A stretch of DNA of 64,000 nt, from contig JASANE010016415.1 in the NCBI GenBank assembly GCA_030248225.1, positions 1 to 64,000 of the forward strand, written 5' to 3'. The DNA comes from Trileptium ribeirensis. Taxonomy: Eukaryota > Nematoda > Enoplea > Enoplida > Thoracostomopsidae. This document shows, piece by piece, positions 44,701 through 54,860 of this stretch. The position numbers were made by a program, and so were the translations under genes. The notes beneath the pieces were generated by a model. The model had not been told where the DNA came from. It ran no database searches and worked only from the letters and a program-made list of their open reading frames with translations. The number at the start of each line of letters is the position of its first letter. Position 1 is the stretch's first letter.

Positions 44701-47700
44701 AAACCTATGAGGTAAAGCATGTTCAGATGGTACGGAAAAGCGTGACGCCAGCAAAAATAGTTTTGAAGACAATCTTTAACATGATGGATTATGTAAAACG
44801 TTCACGATTCCGTTCAAAGTAATGTGTGATATCGGGCAACGCAGGCCTCGCCAGAAATACAGTTTTCAAATCTGAGTCTCTCAAATAACATTTCGGAGCT
44901 TATCGAACAACTGAGAAGTATAACCGAAGACTCATTGCATCACAAAAGAAATATTTGCATTTCAAATAGAACTATAAAAATTGTTGAAAATATTCTATTC
45001 TAGCCAAACCAATATTCTACGAAGTGAACAAGCAGCGGTCATTGCACTAATATCACCGGCAACGATAGAAGATCGCGTTAATTATATCATTAACACAGAG
45101 CAAATAGCCCGTTTATAGTACGCGCAGAAAATGGTTTTCGCCTTTCTAGCGAGCAGTCTTAGACCGTGTTTCAAGCAGCGATCGAACGTCGAGAAAGCAT
45201 GATGCGAGGACCGGTTGTTTCTGAATCGAATCATGGAATGCATTTAGCCTGATATAAGTCTGCACTACAAATTAATATCACCGCACTGCCTAAACCAAGA
45301 ACCAGCTTTCTATCTACTTCGCTTTTTAAAAACGGCAGGGTCCAGTCGACTTACAATTGCGACAAACAACACAAACGAAACCGACATTTCGTTCCAAGTT
45401 TATGACGTACATTATGGTTAATCATATAAACATTAAAAAAGTAGTTTTTGTCGAAGCTTATTTTAGTTTTAACGCGCACGAGTATGGAAAAGTGCTGAAA
45501 TTCGCACATGACACCCTGGCCTCACCACAGTAGGGGCTTTCAACTGTGGTCCCTAGCTCCAACCTTAACGAATCTGAAATCCCTGTGGGAATTTATTGCC
45601 CACATGTATGCTGACGCGTTTTTCATGCATTTATAACAATACATCGTTGTTTTTGTTGCATATTTATTGATTTTTTATTTTTATAGGCAGCACTTCGTTT
45701 TCCGTAGGATTTTGTCATAAATAGGCTAAATATATGCAGTTTATTGAGTTTCGTTACAACCTTGTTTCTTGTTAGGACGATCATTTTTTGTTGTAATCTA
45801 AAATACCTGGAAGTAATTGGAGGGACTGATCTAGGGGAAGCTAAAATTTACCTGGGGGAATGACCCGGGGAGAGCCGCAATCCTGAGGGGAATTCAGGGC
45901 ACCCTTCCCCCTCTGTGAAGAGGCCAGACACTATAATACCAGATGCTGCGCTAAGATTGTCGGGGTTGGTAGCATTAATTCGATTTTATTTAGGTATATA
46001 CATGATTTTAATACTTTTATATGAACGGCAATCATTGATAATACCAAACTGTACCTAACGTGATGATTATGCCCTGATGAGTGTCACCTTTCGAACGAAC
46101 TAACATCGAACAGAATTTGAACAAATTTATTCTAAAAACAACTCGAACACTTTTCGAATAAATTTCGAACAGCTTTACAAGAAATTTAACAAAGCGTGCC
46201 AAAATATCGAACACGTCTCGATCAAAATTCGAACAAAATTTTGAAATTATCGAACAAACATCGAGCGAACAGCACTCGTTTCTGGCGAATATAGTATATT
46301 TATTTACAATTTTTTGGTTACTCTTAGCACAAATATGGTTTTCGCAGTAAAAGTATAACTTTACATGCCAAACGAACTGTTTTGACAAACTGTGTGGAAT
46401 GGTGTCAAAATCAGCAGAATTAATGGCTTAACTGAAATTGTCGCCACTCCTTAATATGAACAGATATTTTGACACAATTCGGTTCAGCTCATCAATTTTG
46501 TTCGAACGGTATATAAATTTATATATCTACTGCGATTACATAGAGTTAGGGGGGGTAGGGCTATAACTGAAAAGAAGTACAACATTTACCTAGATTTTAC
46601 AGTAAAACCCAAATTTGCCTGGGTGTTTCTCTTCGTAGGAGTGTATCATCGAATAAACTGAAGAGAAATTTACCGGAACCGGAACTAGCAACCGGAACCG
46701 TCCAATTAAACCAGATCCGGAACATAGTCTTCAAAACTTATTATAGTAAAACAGTTGAAGGGAGAAATGAAATCACAGTGGATTTAAATGTATTAAAACT
46801 AACTTTTACATTAAGCTTAATGTATTGCGATGGCATTATTGCTTCTATGGAACTTTTAAGAGACTGGAGAAGCTAATGTTTACTTGTCGATCAACACGTT
46901 GGTTTTGGATCCCCATAGCCAAAAAAAATGCCTTCGACTATACAGCCTTGCGTAATTTACGTCAAACTGAATGTGTTTGTAACTAAACATGCTTGCATGG
47001 TGAGTAGACTAAACACTTTCGTTCTGTCTCCTATCGCCTCCCTTTACTACACATACATTTGTTACATGTTATTCTGCAGGAAACTTAAATTTATTAGTTT
47101 ATATGGTTCATATATATAGGAAATAAAGGAAGGTATTATACTATAATTTTATGGTCAGTGGTTAGAGGCATTGTTTATACTAGCGTTGCGCAACCACTGC
47201 CCGTCAGTTAAATAATTATAATGATAATAGCTTTCTGATTAGAATGCTATAAATGAGACAAAAGTTATACTTCTATCACAGTTTCAATAAATACAGTTCA
47301 TCGCCAAGAACGCAGTTTCTAACTGCCTTGCAGATATATTACTTCAACGTAGACTGACTTACAAAGTTTACAAGCACAATGGCTGGTGCTTGACGCAACT
47401 TATGTTAGCCAAGCTTAGTGCTTCTGAATTATGCATACTCTGTTACCGGAGTTGGACCGGCTTAATTCTAACATACCCCGCAGACTTCTGAATGTGTAAA
47501 ATAGCTGTAACAAGCATCGATGTACTTTAGGTTAAGAGAAAGCATATAAAGCACCCCCAGCCGAAATGACGAATGATGAGCTTGTTTTAGTTGCGTTACG
47601 TTACCTGCAATATACAGAATATAGTCACGAACAAAATACGTGCATAAACGACTGAAAGTGACTAATGTAAGTGCAAAAGGACGCTACAACGACTGTTTGC

Positions 47701-49245
47701 ATACTAACATAGACGCAAACCAACGTTATCGCGTTTGTGATCGCTCGTCGCCATGTGTATGGTGGAACATGGTCTCGTTCGTTTATAAGCAAAATAAAAG
47801 TTGTTGCGCAGCGAGCGAAGCAAGCAAGCATTTTATTTGTATGTGCGCTGATAAATTATGCCGTGTCCGTCCGTCGTAGTTTTTTCTAAATGTCTCAAGA
47901 TATTCCTATGGAGTCTTTTGCACAATGATAGCTTATAGTTTAACCTATCACTCCATATTAGTTTCATCTATGCAACCCACCTATGGGGTATGGTAGGCCT
48001 CCTTTAAGCGGGTACCGCCACAAATTTTGAGACCGAGTGAAAATGGACATTTAACTGTATCCCACAATGCAGGTTTTATCATATGATGTACAAAACACAG
48101 GTAATAATATTATTATGTATGTTCGCCATGGATAAATTAAGTACAAATTTATCAACACTTTTTGTTATGTGGATAAGGATAGGGCACAAAATTGGGTCAA
48201 AAATGGACCTTTTAACCCTTTATATATCATATTTAGTTTATTTAATCTTATTTGATAAGCATTATTATGGTCTCTATAAAGGTTTTTGGGGTCACTGAAA
48301 ACAGTGTAGTGATTCATTTGATCGTATCTCTGAGGGTGTACCATTTTTACAATGGTACTATATCCTCTGAAATAGTCCACAAAGAACCATAGAAAATTTC
48401 GTTAGTTTCAATTTAATGCCATATTTTGTTGCGCCTGTTGTTACAAAGATTTTCGGAAATGCTCAAAACGAAGGCGTGATTCAATTGAACGACGAACTGT
48501 GACCGATGCACCCGTTTTGGATTGATGCAGTATCCCTATGCACCTCCCCCAACAACTATACATGAGTTGGTGATTTTCAATGTAATGTCATATTTTGTTG
48601 CACATGCTATTTCAGGGGTTTTGAAGATGATGAAAACGATGAAGTAATTTGTTTGAATGAATCTGTAACAGCTGTACTCTTTTTGGAATAGTCCTGTACT
48701 TCATTGGCTCCCCAATCAGTCATGCATATTTTCAACCGGATTTTCATCGTATTTTGTAATTTGTTGCATTTGTGGTTGTAAAAGTTTTTGAAGATGCTGA
48801 AAAGGATGAAGTAACTTATTTGAGTGTATCTGTGACAGATGTAGCTTTTTAGAATGCTACTGTAGTCCATGGACCCCTTGAGCCATGTATGATTTTGCCA
48901 TTTTCAACCTAATGTTTTCATTTGTTGCAGTTTAATTATTAGTTGACAAAGATTTTCGACGATGCTGAAAACAAATCCATTTGTGACCATTATACCCTTT
49001 TTTGGCATAATTCGTTCAGACGTATCTATGACTACACACACAGCTTGCTCGCAGTCATACCACTCGCTGCGCAATAATAGGTTGACACACCTTCTACCTT
49101 TTAGTTATTTTTGTATTTTGCGAATTTATTTTGCCCATGACTGCAAGTTAGCCCTACCTCAATGGCAGCCACATCTTCGTAGTCATCGAAAACCCGTTTT
49201 TCACCGATCACTTCGGAGCAAACGTGCTTAACTTTGTCGATGAAA
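32687..49245 (-). CDS. ASK1: MAP kinase kinase kinase of the ASK1 / MAP3K5 / NSY-1 family (partial, multi-exon)
   Basis: Seven minus-strand exons with compatible phases: 49245-49158, 43401-43268, 42071-41938, 40335-40232, 38446-38308, 34905-34844 and 32752-32687. Together they encode about 242 residues, from just before the kinase domain through subdomain IX. Diagnostic ASK features: [14 protein letters not shown] glycine loop, AIAIKE catalytic Lys, [74 protein letters not shown] kinases phosphorylate MAP2Ks upstream of JNK and p38 in stress and immune signalling. The N-terminal thioredoxin-binding/TPR-like part and the C-terminal kinase lobe end plus coiled coil were not found, so they lie outside the window, in unrecognised exons, or are lost. 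Introns are 1.2 to 5.8 kb and full of repeats. Confidence 0.93.
33805..38000. repeat. Satellite-like and block repeats filling the 3.4-kb ASK1 intron and part of its neighbours
   Basis: Degenerate ~180-bp units (phrases such as GACCCTAAACCCATTGAAAA, AACCATCGTATTC, GACCATTCTTGATG) recur from 33805 to 34190, 35930 to 36400 and 37437 to 37660. Each run is followed by a better conserved ~290-bp block (34240-34505, 36440-36725, 37690-37975) sharing CTATTTCTGGCAAA, GTTGTAGATCTCGATGAG and CTGTGTCGCGAGAT. The three run-plus-block copies have the same orientation. The 34844-34905 exon sits between the first and second copy. Confidence 0.8.
34844..34905 (-). CDS. ASK1: ASK1-like exon: APE motif
   Basis: A 62-nt exon; the acceptor ends AATTTAAG (a less usual AAG-type site) and the donor is GTAAGA. 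It encodes (G)[20 protein letters not shown], matching the ASK-specific activation segment end and APE motif. The phase joins the previous Gly codon. Confidence 0.92.
38308..38446 (-). CDS. ASK1: ASK1-like exon: catalytic loop and DFG
   Basis: Acceptor CGTTTTAG, donor GTACAA. It encodes [40 protein letters not shown] and CTDTFAG. Catalytic Asp (HRD), Lys and Asn of the catalytic loop, the DFG Asp and activation-loop threonines are all present, so the kinase looks active. It ends after one base of a Gly codon. Confidence 0.95.
38856..39187. mobile_element. TIR element, GGGCTCTCCA ends
   Basis: Starts CAGTGCTGGGCTCTCCA and ends with the inverse of CACTCAGGGCTCTCCA, about 332 bp, G/C-run rich inside, no ORF. 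A diverged inverted relative lies at about 53760-53977. A TSD was not identified with certainty; CAGTG-type ends would fit a hAT-like non-autonomous element. Confidence 0.55.
39383..39968. mobile_element. 586-bp TIR element with C/G runs and 6-bp target duplication
   Basis: The left end CTGGCCTGTCCACAG and the inverse of the right end CTGGCCTGTGCACAG differ at one of 15 positions. TCCCGA directly flanks both ends. Inside are long C and G runs at both ends of an AT-rich centre, so the element could fold back. A truncated inverted copy lies at 44135-44480 and a relative with similar ends at 45516-45927. No ORF, so non-autonomous. It sits in an ASK1 intron. Confidence 0.75.
40232..40335 (-). CDS. 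ASK1: ASK1-like exon: GGS hinge end, WGPL and alpha-E helix
   Basis: Acceptor CTATTTCAG, donor GTATAC. It encodes (G)[18 protein letters not shown] then [16 protein letters not shown]. The KWGPL signature and Y-x-K-Q-I-L-x-G-L-x-Y-L helix are those of ASK kinases. The exon ends in phase 0; the next exon starts with His of the HGQSIVHRD segment. Confidence 0.93.
41938..42071 (-). CDS. ASK1: ASK1-like exon: alpha-C helix to hinge
   Basis: Acceptor CGGTTTCAG, donor GTAAAT. It encodes [20 protein letters not shown] followed by [20 protein letters not shown] and QVPGG. The alpha-C Glu (MEEI), the [10 protein letters not shown] strand and the MEQVPGG hinge typical of ASK kinases are present. Phase matches both neighbours. 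Confidence 0.93.
42943..43171. mobile_element. CGAG-rich MITE, third copy
   Basis: 229 bp, CAGTACCCGCCAAAAATGAC and inverse ends, TA at 42941-42942 and 43172-43173. It sits in the ASK1 intron, 97 bases from the 43268 exon donor. A frame through it (Leu-Ala-Arg-Asp-Ser type) only translates the repeat. Confidence 0.9.
43268..43401 (-). CDS. ASK1: ASK1-like exon: glycine-rich loop and catalytic lysine
   Basis: Acceptor TAGTTTAG, donor GTAAGA. It encodes [17 protein letters not shown] then [20 protein letters not shown] and a short tail. The loop GRGTYG and Lys in AIAIKE are intact. It ends after two bases of a Thr codon, completed by the next exon. A CGAG-rich MITE lies 97 bases downstream in the intron. 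Confidence 0.93.
44135..44480. mobile_element. Truncated inverted copy of the 39383 G/C-run element
   Basis: Reverse complement of about 39400-39755: the CTCTGAAAAGTGG end, the AATATGGAAATATTT-like centre and the AATCTCACGAA phrase correspond in order. The terminal CTGGCC repeat is missing at both ends, so it is a fragment. Confidence 0.75.
44481..44712 (+). pseudogene. Possible relic of a LINE endonuclease domain
   Basis: The frame contains [20 protein letters not shown], resembling the G-D-G-F/Y-K...G...N-G-V segment of RTE-type apurinic-like endonucleases. The rest of the frame is not recognisable. An RTE-type LINE without its endonuclease lies at 49420-51412, but on current evidence the two are not joined. 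Confidence 0.2.
45516..45927. mobile_element. TIR element related to the 39383 element
   Basis: Left end CTGGCCTCACCACAG and inverse right end CTGGCCTCTTCACAG agree at 13 of 15 positions. 412 bp, G- and C-rich near the ends, AT-rich centre, no ORF. The target duplication is unclear. Confidence 0.55.
46080..46305. mobile_element. CGAAC-rich TIR element relic
   Basis: A stretch with dense TCGAACA/TTCGAACA words ends CTGGCGAATATAGTATA, related to the right ends of the elements at 58400-58635 and 62418-62654. The left terminus is not clear. It probably belongs to a family distantly related to the CGAG-rich MITEs. Confidence 0.5.
46306..48408. other. ASK1 intron sequence without recognised content
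   Basis: No gene. A 79-codon frame at 47640-47879 and shorter ones have no domains. An imperfect CCGGAACC repetition occurs at about 46672-46722. Confidence 0.3.
48409..48995 (+). repeat. ~165-bp tandem repeat, about four degenerate units
   Basis: Units begin near 48409, 48575, 48742 and 48902 at a phrase of the type TTTCAATNTAATGNCATATTTTGTTGC. Each is followed by a GATTTTNGANGATGCTGAAAA phrase and an ATCTGTGACNGATG-type phrase. It lies in an ASK1 intron close to the 49158 exon. No coding meaning is seen. Confidence 0.8.
49158..49245 (-). CDS. ASK1: ASK1-like exon: segment just N-terminal to the kinase domain
   Basis: Acceptor CTATTTCAG ends at 49246 and donor GTAGGG starts at 49157. The 88-nt exon (1 base + 29 codons) encodes [16 protein letters not shown]..., ending ...EDVAAIE. 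It aligns with the ASK1 stretch that precedes the glycine loop (F-F-x-x-V, acidic run) and its phase joins the next exon, which begins Y-E-F-D-Y. An RTE-type LINE sits upstream from about 49420. Confidence 0.75.
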
Positions 49246-49419
49246 CTGAAATAGTTTGTTACAGGTTCACATTAATATCACATGGCAGTCTAACGGCACG
49301 TCCAAATGCAAAATATATCCATTCGAGCTCGCACAATCGTGTAGCTTAGCGTGGTCCAAAAACGGGTACGAAAAGTAATGTAGGTAAAATAAACAGCGAT
49401 AATTACATAAAAAGTTCCA

Positions 49420-51412
49420 CCACGGTCTTGTATTTCTGACTGCACAATTGCAGCCCCGCGGGAAGTTGCACCGAAGCAGAGACCAAAGAAACGGTATCGA
49501 TGGCTAGACGCGCCTACAATAGTGAAAGCCGAGCTGCTTAGTCATGCTGCAAAGGAAATTCGAGGCTTTCTCAGGTCCAGCTTGCACCACAGCATCAGAG
49601 AGTCTAAGGATGAGAAGTTCAAGGCACTTGCGAACGAAATGAACCAAGCAGCTAGGGTACATGACCACCGCAGGCTCTACCAGCTAATCAGACAAGGTGC
49701 ACAGCCGCAGAATCCTGTGCGTGGTATGAGACGCGACAGCACGGGTAAGAGTCTGGTCTCCGAATCCGCGCAAGTCAATCGTTGGAGAAAGCATTTCGAT
49801 GAACTGTTGAATAAAGATCCACCAGCAGAACCGTTAAAGGATGACGACCTTCCCTTCAAGGGTTTTTACGAATGCGCGATCGATCACTGGGCACCAACGC
49901 GTGACGAAGTCCTCCAAGCGGTAAAAGATCTTCTCAGCGGGAAAGCAGCCGGAAAGGACGGTATTCCGCCGGAATGTTACAAGATCTCATGGGACCTCTT
50001 TGATACGCCGCACACCACAATCTGCGACGTATGGACTAAAGACGTCATGCCAGAGAACTGGCGAACCGCCATCGTCATTCCAATCCACAAGAAGGGTGAC
50101 AAGTCCATCTGCTGCAACTATCGAGGTATATCGCTGTTGAATATTGCTTTCACGGTACTGGAAGCAGTAATCTGCAATAGATTCAAGGGACACACTGAAC
50201 CATTTGAACGTGAGCGACAGTGCGGCTTTCGACCTGGTCGCAGCACAATCGACCAGATACTAAGCATGAGGATCATGCTCCAGAATCTTCATGAATATCG
50301 GAGACCAGTTACCGTGGCCTTCGTTGATTTCAAAGCCGCGTTCGATTCAGTTCACCGAGAATCACTGTACATGATCTTGGAGACGGACGGCGTGCCGGCC
50401 AAGATCGTATCCCTAATAAAGCCGCTGTTTGAACCATCCTACTGCCGTGTGCGAGTAAATGTCACGTTATCTTAACGCTTTGAAGTCAGGTCTGGAGTGA
50501 GACAAGGCTCAATCTTGTCCCCCATTCTCTTCAACCACGCAATTGTATGGGTGATGGACACCACCCTGGCTAACGACGGCGGTGTTATTTTCGACGCAAA
50601 TGGAAGTCCACAGATGCCGCTTATGCCGACGACATAGCCATAGCCGCATCATCAGACAGCGAACTTGGAAAGCGCATTGGTCTGAACATCTGCTCCCAGA
50701 AGACCAAGATAATGACCTGATGCATCGAGAGACATCAATACATCGTACTGAACGGTTCTGTGTTGGAACAAGTCGAACAATTCTGTTACCTGGGCAGCAC
50801 TTTTTCGAGATCAGGGGCTTGCGACACCGAGATTAAAAACCACATAAACCGTGCCAGGTCAGCCTTTGCGGGCCTACGACATGTGTGGAACTCGGCAGAC
50901 GTTCCTGTTCCCACGAAAGTGCGATATATAAAGCTGCCATTCGACCGAATCTGTTCTACGCCTGAAGTAAATGGACAGCCAAGTAAGCTACTCAGCAGCA
51001 GATCAACACGTTCGAGAACTTCTGGCGACGCCGGGTTCTAGGCGTAACAAAGTTCGATCACATCAGGAATGAAGACCTTCGTCGAAGAGTTGGTCACGAA
51101 ACCGAGGTGTCGACACTGCCGAGGAGGGAGCGTTTGCGGTTGCTCGACCATGTTCTGAGGATGTCCGACAACAGGATGCCGAAGTCACTGGCCAAAGCAA
51201 CGCCCCCGGACGTCTGGACCCGACTGCGCGGAAGATCTCACGAGGCCTAGCGACGTCAAACAGTCAACGATTGTCACCAGCATTTTCGATACGTGCCAGT
51301 ACGCCAATGGAAACAATACTCGATGTCGCATATCGAACCAAGTACAGCGAACAGGGAAGAGTGGCGACGAGTGATCAGCATTGAGGTCCCTCCAACCGTG
51401 GGGCCAGGTGAA
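49420..51412 (+). pseudogene. RTE-type non-LTR retrotransposon, 5'-truncated and frameshifted
   Basis: The open part (from about 49420 through 50475) encodes the linker and reverse transcriptase: AAGKDGIPPE, PENWRTAIVIPIHKKGDKS, NYRGISLL, CGFRPGRSTIDQI, FVDFKAAFDSVHR. After the stop at 50473-50475 it continues with SGVRQGSILSP in the same frame and then decays, with a frame change before the expected Y-x-D-D box, which is not intact. Later pieces (FCYLGSTFSRSG at 50760-51041; LRRRVGHETEVSTLPRRERL at about 51070-51150) are the typical C-terminal part. The endonuclease is absent, as expected of 5' truncation. It is inactive and lies next to the ASK1 exon at 49158-49245 on the opposite strand. 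Confidence 0.9.
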
Positions 51413-51522
51413 AAATTTACATAAATGAAAGTTTGTTACACGTAAGTATATTAAGCAAACATAGCAACGGTCAGAGGGAATTTATATTGTTCAGTTTCGG
51501 GTTTTTATATCAAAATGTTTTC

Positions 51523-51977
51523 GAATTTATGCGAACAACGATGGTGCGTTGGCTCTTGGCTACTGATTAGCTCGATCACCGAGAAACCAAACGTACAGTT
51601 CACAGTGTCTCAAATAATATTTCGAACCAAATGTTTCAGTAACGTCGTATCGGTTATTGTCAGGCAAGCCATCGGTACTTTTACCAAAACGGAAAAAATG
51701 ACGTTTCATTAAATAATGCGAAAGATAATTTTTGTCCGTCTGTGCCACAAAACCATCACTGGGCTGATGGATTTTCACAAATTTTATTTGTCGAGTAATA
51801 GTGTGTGACGTGTGAGATACCTCAACACTAAGATTTCTTGCAAAAACCTTACAAAACTATTGAATACAGTAACACTGTTGCACACTTGTCGCTGAAGTAG
51901 CTATATTCCAGCCATACGCCAAACTTATAAAATTACTTCGGAAAGTAATGATTTCTTACAAAGTTTTGACTTAATTT
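51523..51977 (+). repeat. 455-bp tandem duplication, unit 1
   Basis: Almost identical to 51978-52428, with a few substitutions or short indels. It contains no known domain; the frames of 65 and 92 codons in the two units are the same sequence ended by different indels. Confidence 0.95.
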
Positions 51978-52428
51978 GAATTTATGCGAACAACGATGGT
52001 GCGTTGGCTCTTGGCTACTGATTAGCTCGATCACCGAGAAACCAAACGTACAGTTCACAGTGTCTCAAATAATATTTCGAACCAAATGTTTCAGTAACGT
52101 CGTATCGGTTATTGTCAGGCAAGCCATCGGTACGTTTACCAAAACGGAAAAAAATGACGTTTCATTAAATAATGCGAAAGATAATTTTTGTCCGTCTGTG
52201 CCACAAAACCATCACTGGGCTGATGGATTTTCACAAATTTTATTTGTCGAGTAATAGTGTGTGACGTGTGAGATACCTCAACACTAAGATTTCTTGCAAA
52301 AACCTTAAAACTATTGAATACAGTAACACTGTTGCACACTTGTCGCTGAAGTAGCTATATTCCAGCCATACGCCAAACTTATAAAATTACTTCGGAAAGT
52401 AATGATTTCTTACAAAGTTTTGACTTAA
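51978..52428 (+). repeat. 455-bp tandem duplication, unit 2
   Basis: Second unit, directly adjoining unit 1 and ending at TTTTGACTTAA. The high identity shows either a recent duplication or an assembly effect. Confidence 0.95.
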
Positions 52429-53619
52429 AGAGAGTTTATTAATGAGTTAAAAGATTATTTATCTCGTTCAATGTGTTATTTTAAATTTAATCTCACATGC
52501 ACTATGTCGTTTCGTTACTAGAATTTCGAAAAAGTGGGAGGTACAACTACACCGATATTGGCGGAACGGGGTGCTAAAAAGGTTCAACATAATGTTTCGT
52601 TTCATATATACATTCACAGTTACCTAGTAAAGAAAATGATCAACAACTGTCCCGTCGACCGTCCATTTAACACAATCCATAAATATATTATATTTATGTC
52701 TATATACAAACACAAATTTTTGCGGAAATTTCTTAACTTCAAATACAAGATTTCTCGCGTAATTCAAGCTTTTTCAATGACACAACAAAAACCAAAAATT
52801 TAGAAGAACGAAGAGCATGCTAGGTTCCCTGGCTACGGATCTGATCGTTACCACCAAGAATTCCGTCGGAACCAAAAAAATTTTGGCATCAAAAATATTC
52901 AATTTCAGAATTTTTTCGTAGCTATAGTGGGCATAGGTTCTTTCTTTCTTATTTCAGGTTATTGATTAGTATCAAAGCAATATATAGTACTTGAGTCGTA
53001 TTGATACCATAGAAATAATCATTTATCATTTTTCCCAACAGTTGCCGACAGTTAATTTAGAAAGTTTTGGCCAATGTGGTCTTCAAAAGAAGAAATAATT
53101 GGTTCAATGCGTTAAAATGTGCTAAAAACGATTGTCACAACGTAGTTTCATTATAATGCTGCATTTTGTAGTATCTTGAAAAGGGCTTACGCAGCTCATT
53201 TTAAAGTTTCATAATACAGTCGTCGTCATCAATAAAGGCAAAATTTTCGAGAACTATTCGCGGAACATTGCTAAAAAGTAAAATAAACTTAAGAGTTTAT
53301 TTGCAAATTGTTCGCGAGCGAAATATTTACCGTATTTCTGAGTGCAACAATACTGATATGATACAGACTGACTATGTTCGCTTACTTCCGCTTGTTGCGT
53401 GATTAATTAAATTATAATTGACGAAAATTTGAATTTGCTAGCTAGAAAGGGATAATAATATTTTCCCCATGTTGGCCCAGGCACATCTCCATATGCTCAA
53501 ACTGCTAGCAGATGCGATTGATTATTGCAGTCATTTAACCCAAACTAGCTAGACTTATTAGGCGAGTAACTAGTTATTATGTTTGCTTCAAATAGGTTAA
53601 GTGCTGTTTATTCTATATT
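52429..53619. other. No supported gene
   Basis: AT-rich. An 89-codon frame at 52534-52803 is Lys/Ile/Asn-rich and has no domain. I see nothing else to report. Confidence 0.3.
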
Positions 53620-53985
53620 CGTTCGATGTTTGTTCAAAAAATTTCAAACATAGCTCAAAAAAATTTCGAATTTCGCTCCAAAAGAGATCGAAAAATTACC
53701 GGTAACAATAATTGTTTGTTTTTTGTTTTGTTCTTCGTTCAGTTACGTACTGCTGGCAAGAAAAAGCTATTTTGAAGCAAATTTTGATAAAATTAGAGAA
53801 ATTTTTGGAATTTTAGTACAGATTTTGATCAATTTTTTTGTACTTTGGACGGATTGGAAACAAAGTATTTTCCAAGAGGCGATGAACCGGGGGAGCACAA
53901 AATTTTGCCAGGGGGGATGAAACGTGGGGCACCGAAAAATGCCCGGGCCCTTCTCCCCACCCCCAATTTGGAAAGATCAGCATTA
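53620..53985. mobile_element. Relics of two TIR families (CGAAC-type and G/C-run type)
   Basis: 53625-53700 matches the inverse right end of the CGAAC-type elements (TTCGATGTTTGTTC and following). 53760-53977 is, in reverse complement, related to 38863-39030 (AAATTGGGGGTGGGG, TGGCAAAATTTTG, CCAATC.GTCCAAAGTAC). Confidence 0.6.
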
Positions 53986-54574
53986 TATACTTATATTCGT
54001 TTTTTACTGTCATGATAAAATTTAATATCATATGATTTTAGTAAACTCTTATTTTAAACTCGCGTAGTCATTTTCGTGGCATTAGTCTTATTTAAGCTTC
54101 TCTTTACCCTGATATCAAATCTTATAAATGAAAGCTGAAAAACGGTGATTAATGTTTTCCACGTGTAGTGGAAAGCTAAACTACACATTACATTGCACCG
54201 TAATCTATGCATGTAGTATAATCGTGTTTTTATCAGAACAATACACATTGAACTTAAATAAATAAAAATATTGCAGCAACGTATCAAAAACTGCGCTAAA
54301 GGTGATTACATCTCAGACTATTCAGGACACCGTACCTTGTTTTACTGGTACCATCAGTTATATAGTTATATGTGTATTAAAGCAGGTGTGACTCACCGTT
54401 ACTTTTGAGATTAGTCAGGCGACTTTACATAATTATACCGGTTGGATTTTTGGTAGAAAACAAGTGGTTTTTGTGCGGAGAAAGCTGAAAACGTCAAAAC
54501 AAGTTCATACGTATCAACATGCAATGACTGGAAACACCTGACGAATACACTACTTTCTTTTTCTTTCATATATA

Positions 54575-54860
54575 TACAAATTAATATGTATATACCTTAA
54601 GAAATTTTGTCATAATTTCGCCTTTTATATAAGAACTTGAAATATCCCGTTACTAACTGTAGGCAATGGCCAAAGCCAAGCTGCGGTGTGTAGCGTTATA
54701 TCCTTAAAATCTTATTCCTTCATGTACAAATTAATGCCTTAAGAAATTTTATGTCATAATTTCGCCCTTTTATATAAGAACTCGAAATATCTCGTTACTG
54801 TAGGCATTACCGTAATGGCCAGTTAACTGCGGAGCGTAGCGATGTATTCTGAAAAATGAA
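54575..54860 (+). repeat. 150-bp tandem duplication
   Basis: Units start at TACAAATTAAT 54575 and 54725. They share CCTTAAGAAATTTT, ATAATTTCGCC and TATATAAGAACT and differ by small indels. They end with similar GCGTAGCGATGTAT-like sequence. Confidence 0.8.

Noticed and set aside
46070..46100. CTGATGAG followed by a CGAAC, resembling a hammerhead ribozyme core
   Set aside because: The second core element GAAA is missing (CGAAC instead) and the intervening bases do not form a convincing stem II.
54397..54530. Minus-strand island between a TTTTCAG acceptor and a GTGAGT donor as an ASK1 upstream exon
   Set aside because: All three frames contain a stop inside the island, and no ASK-like residues are seen.
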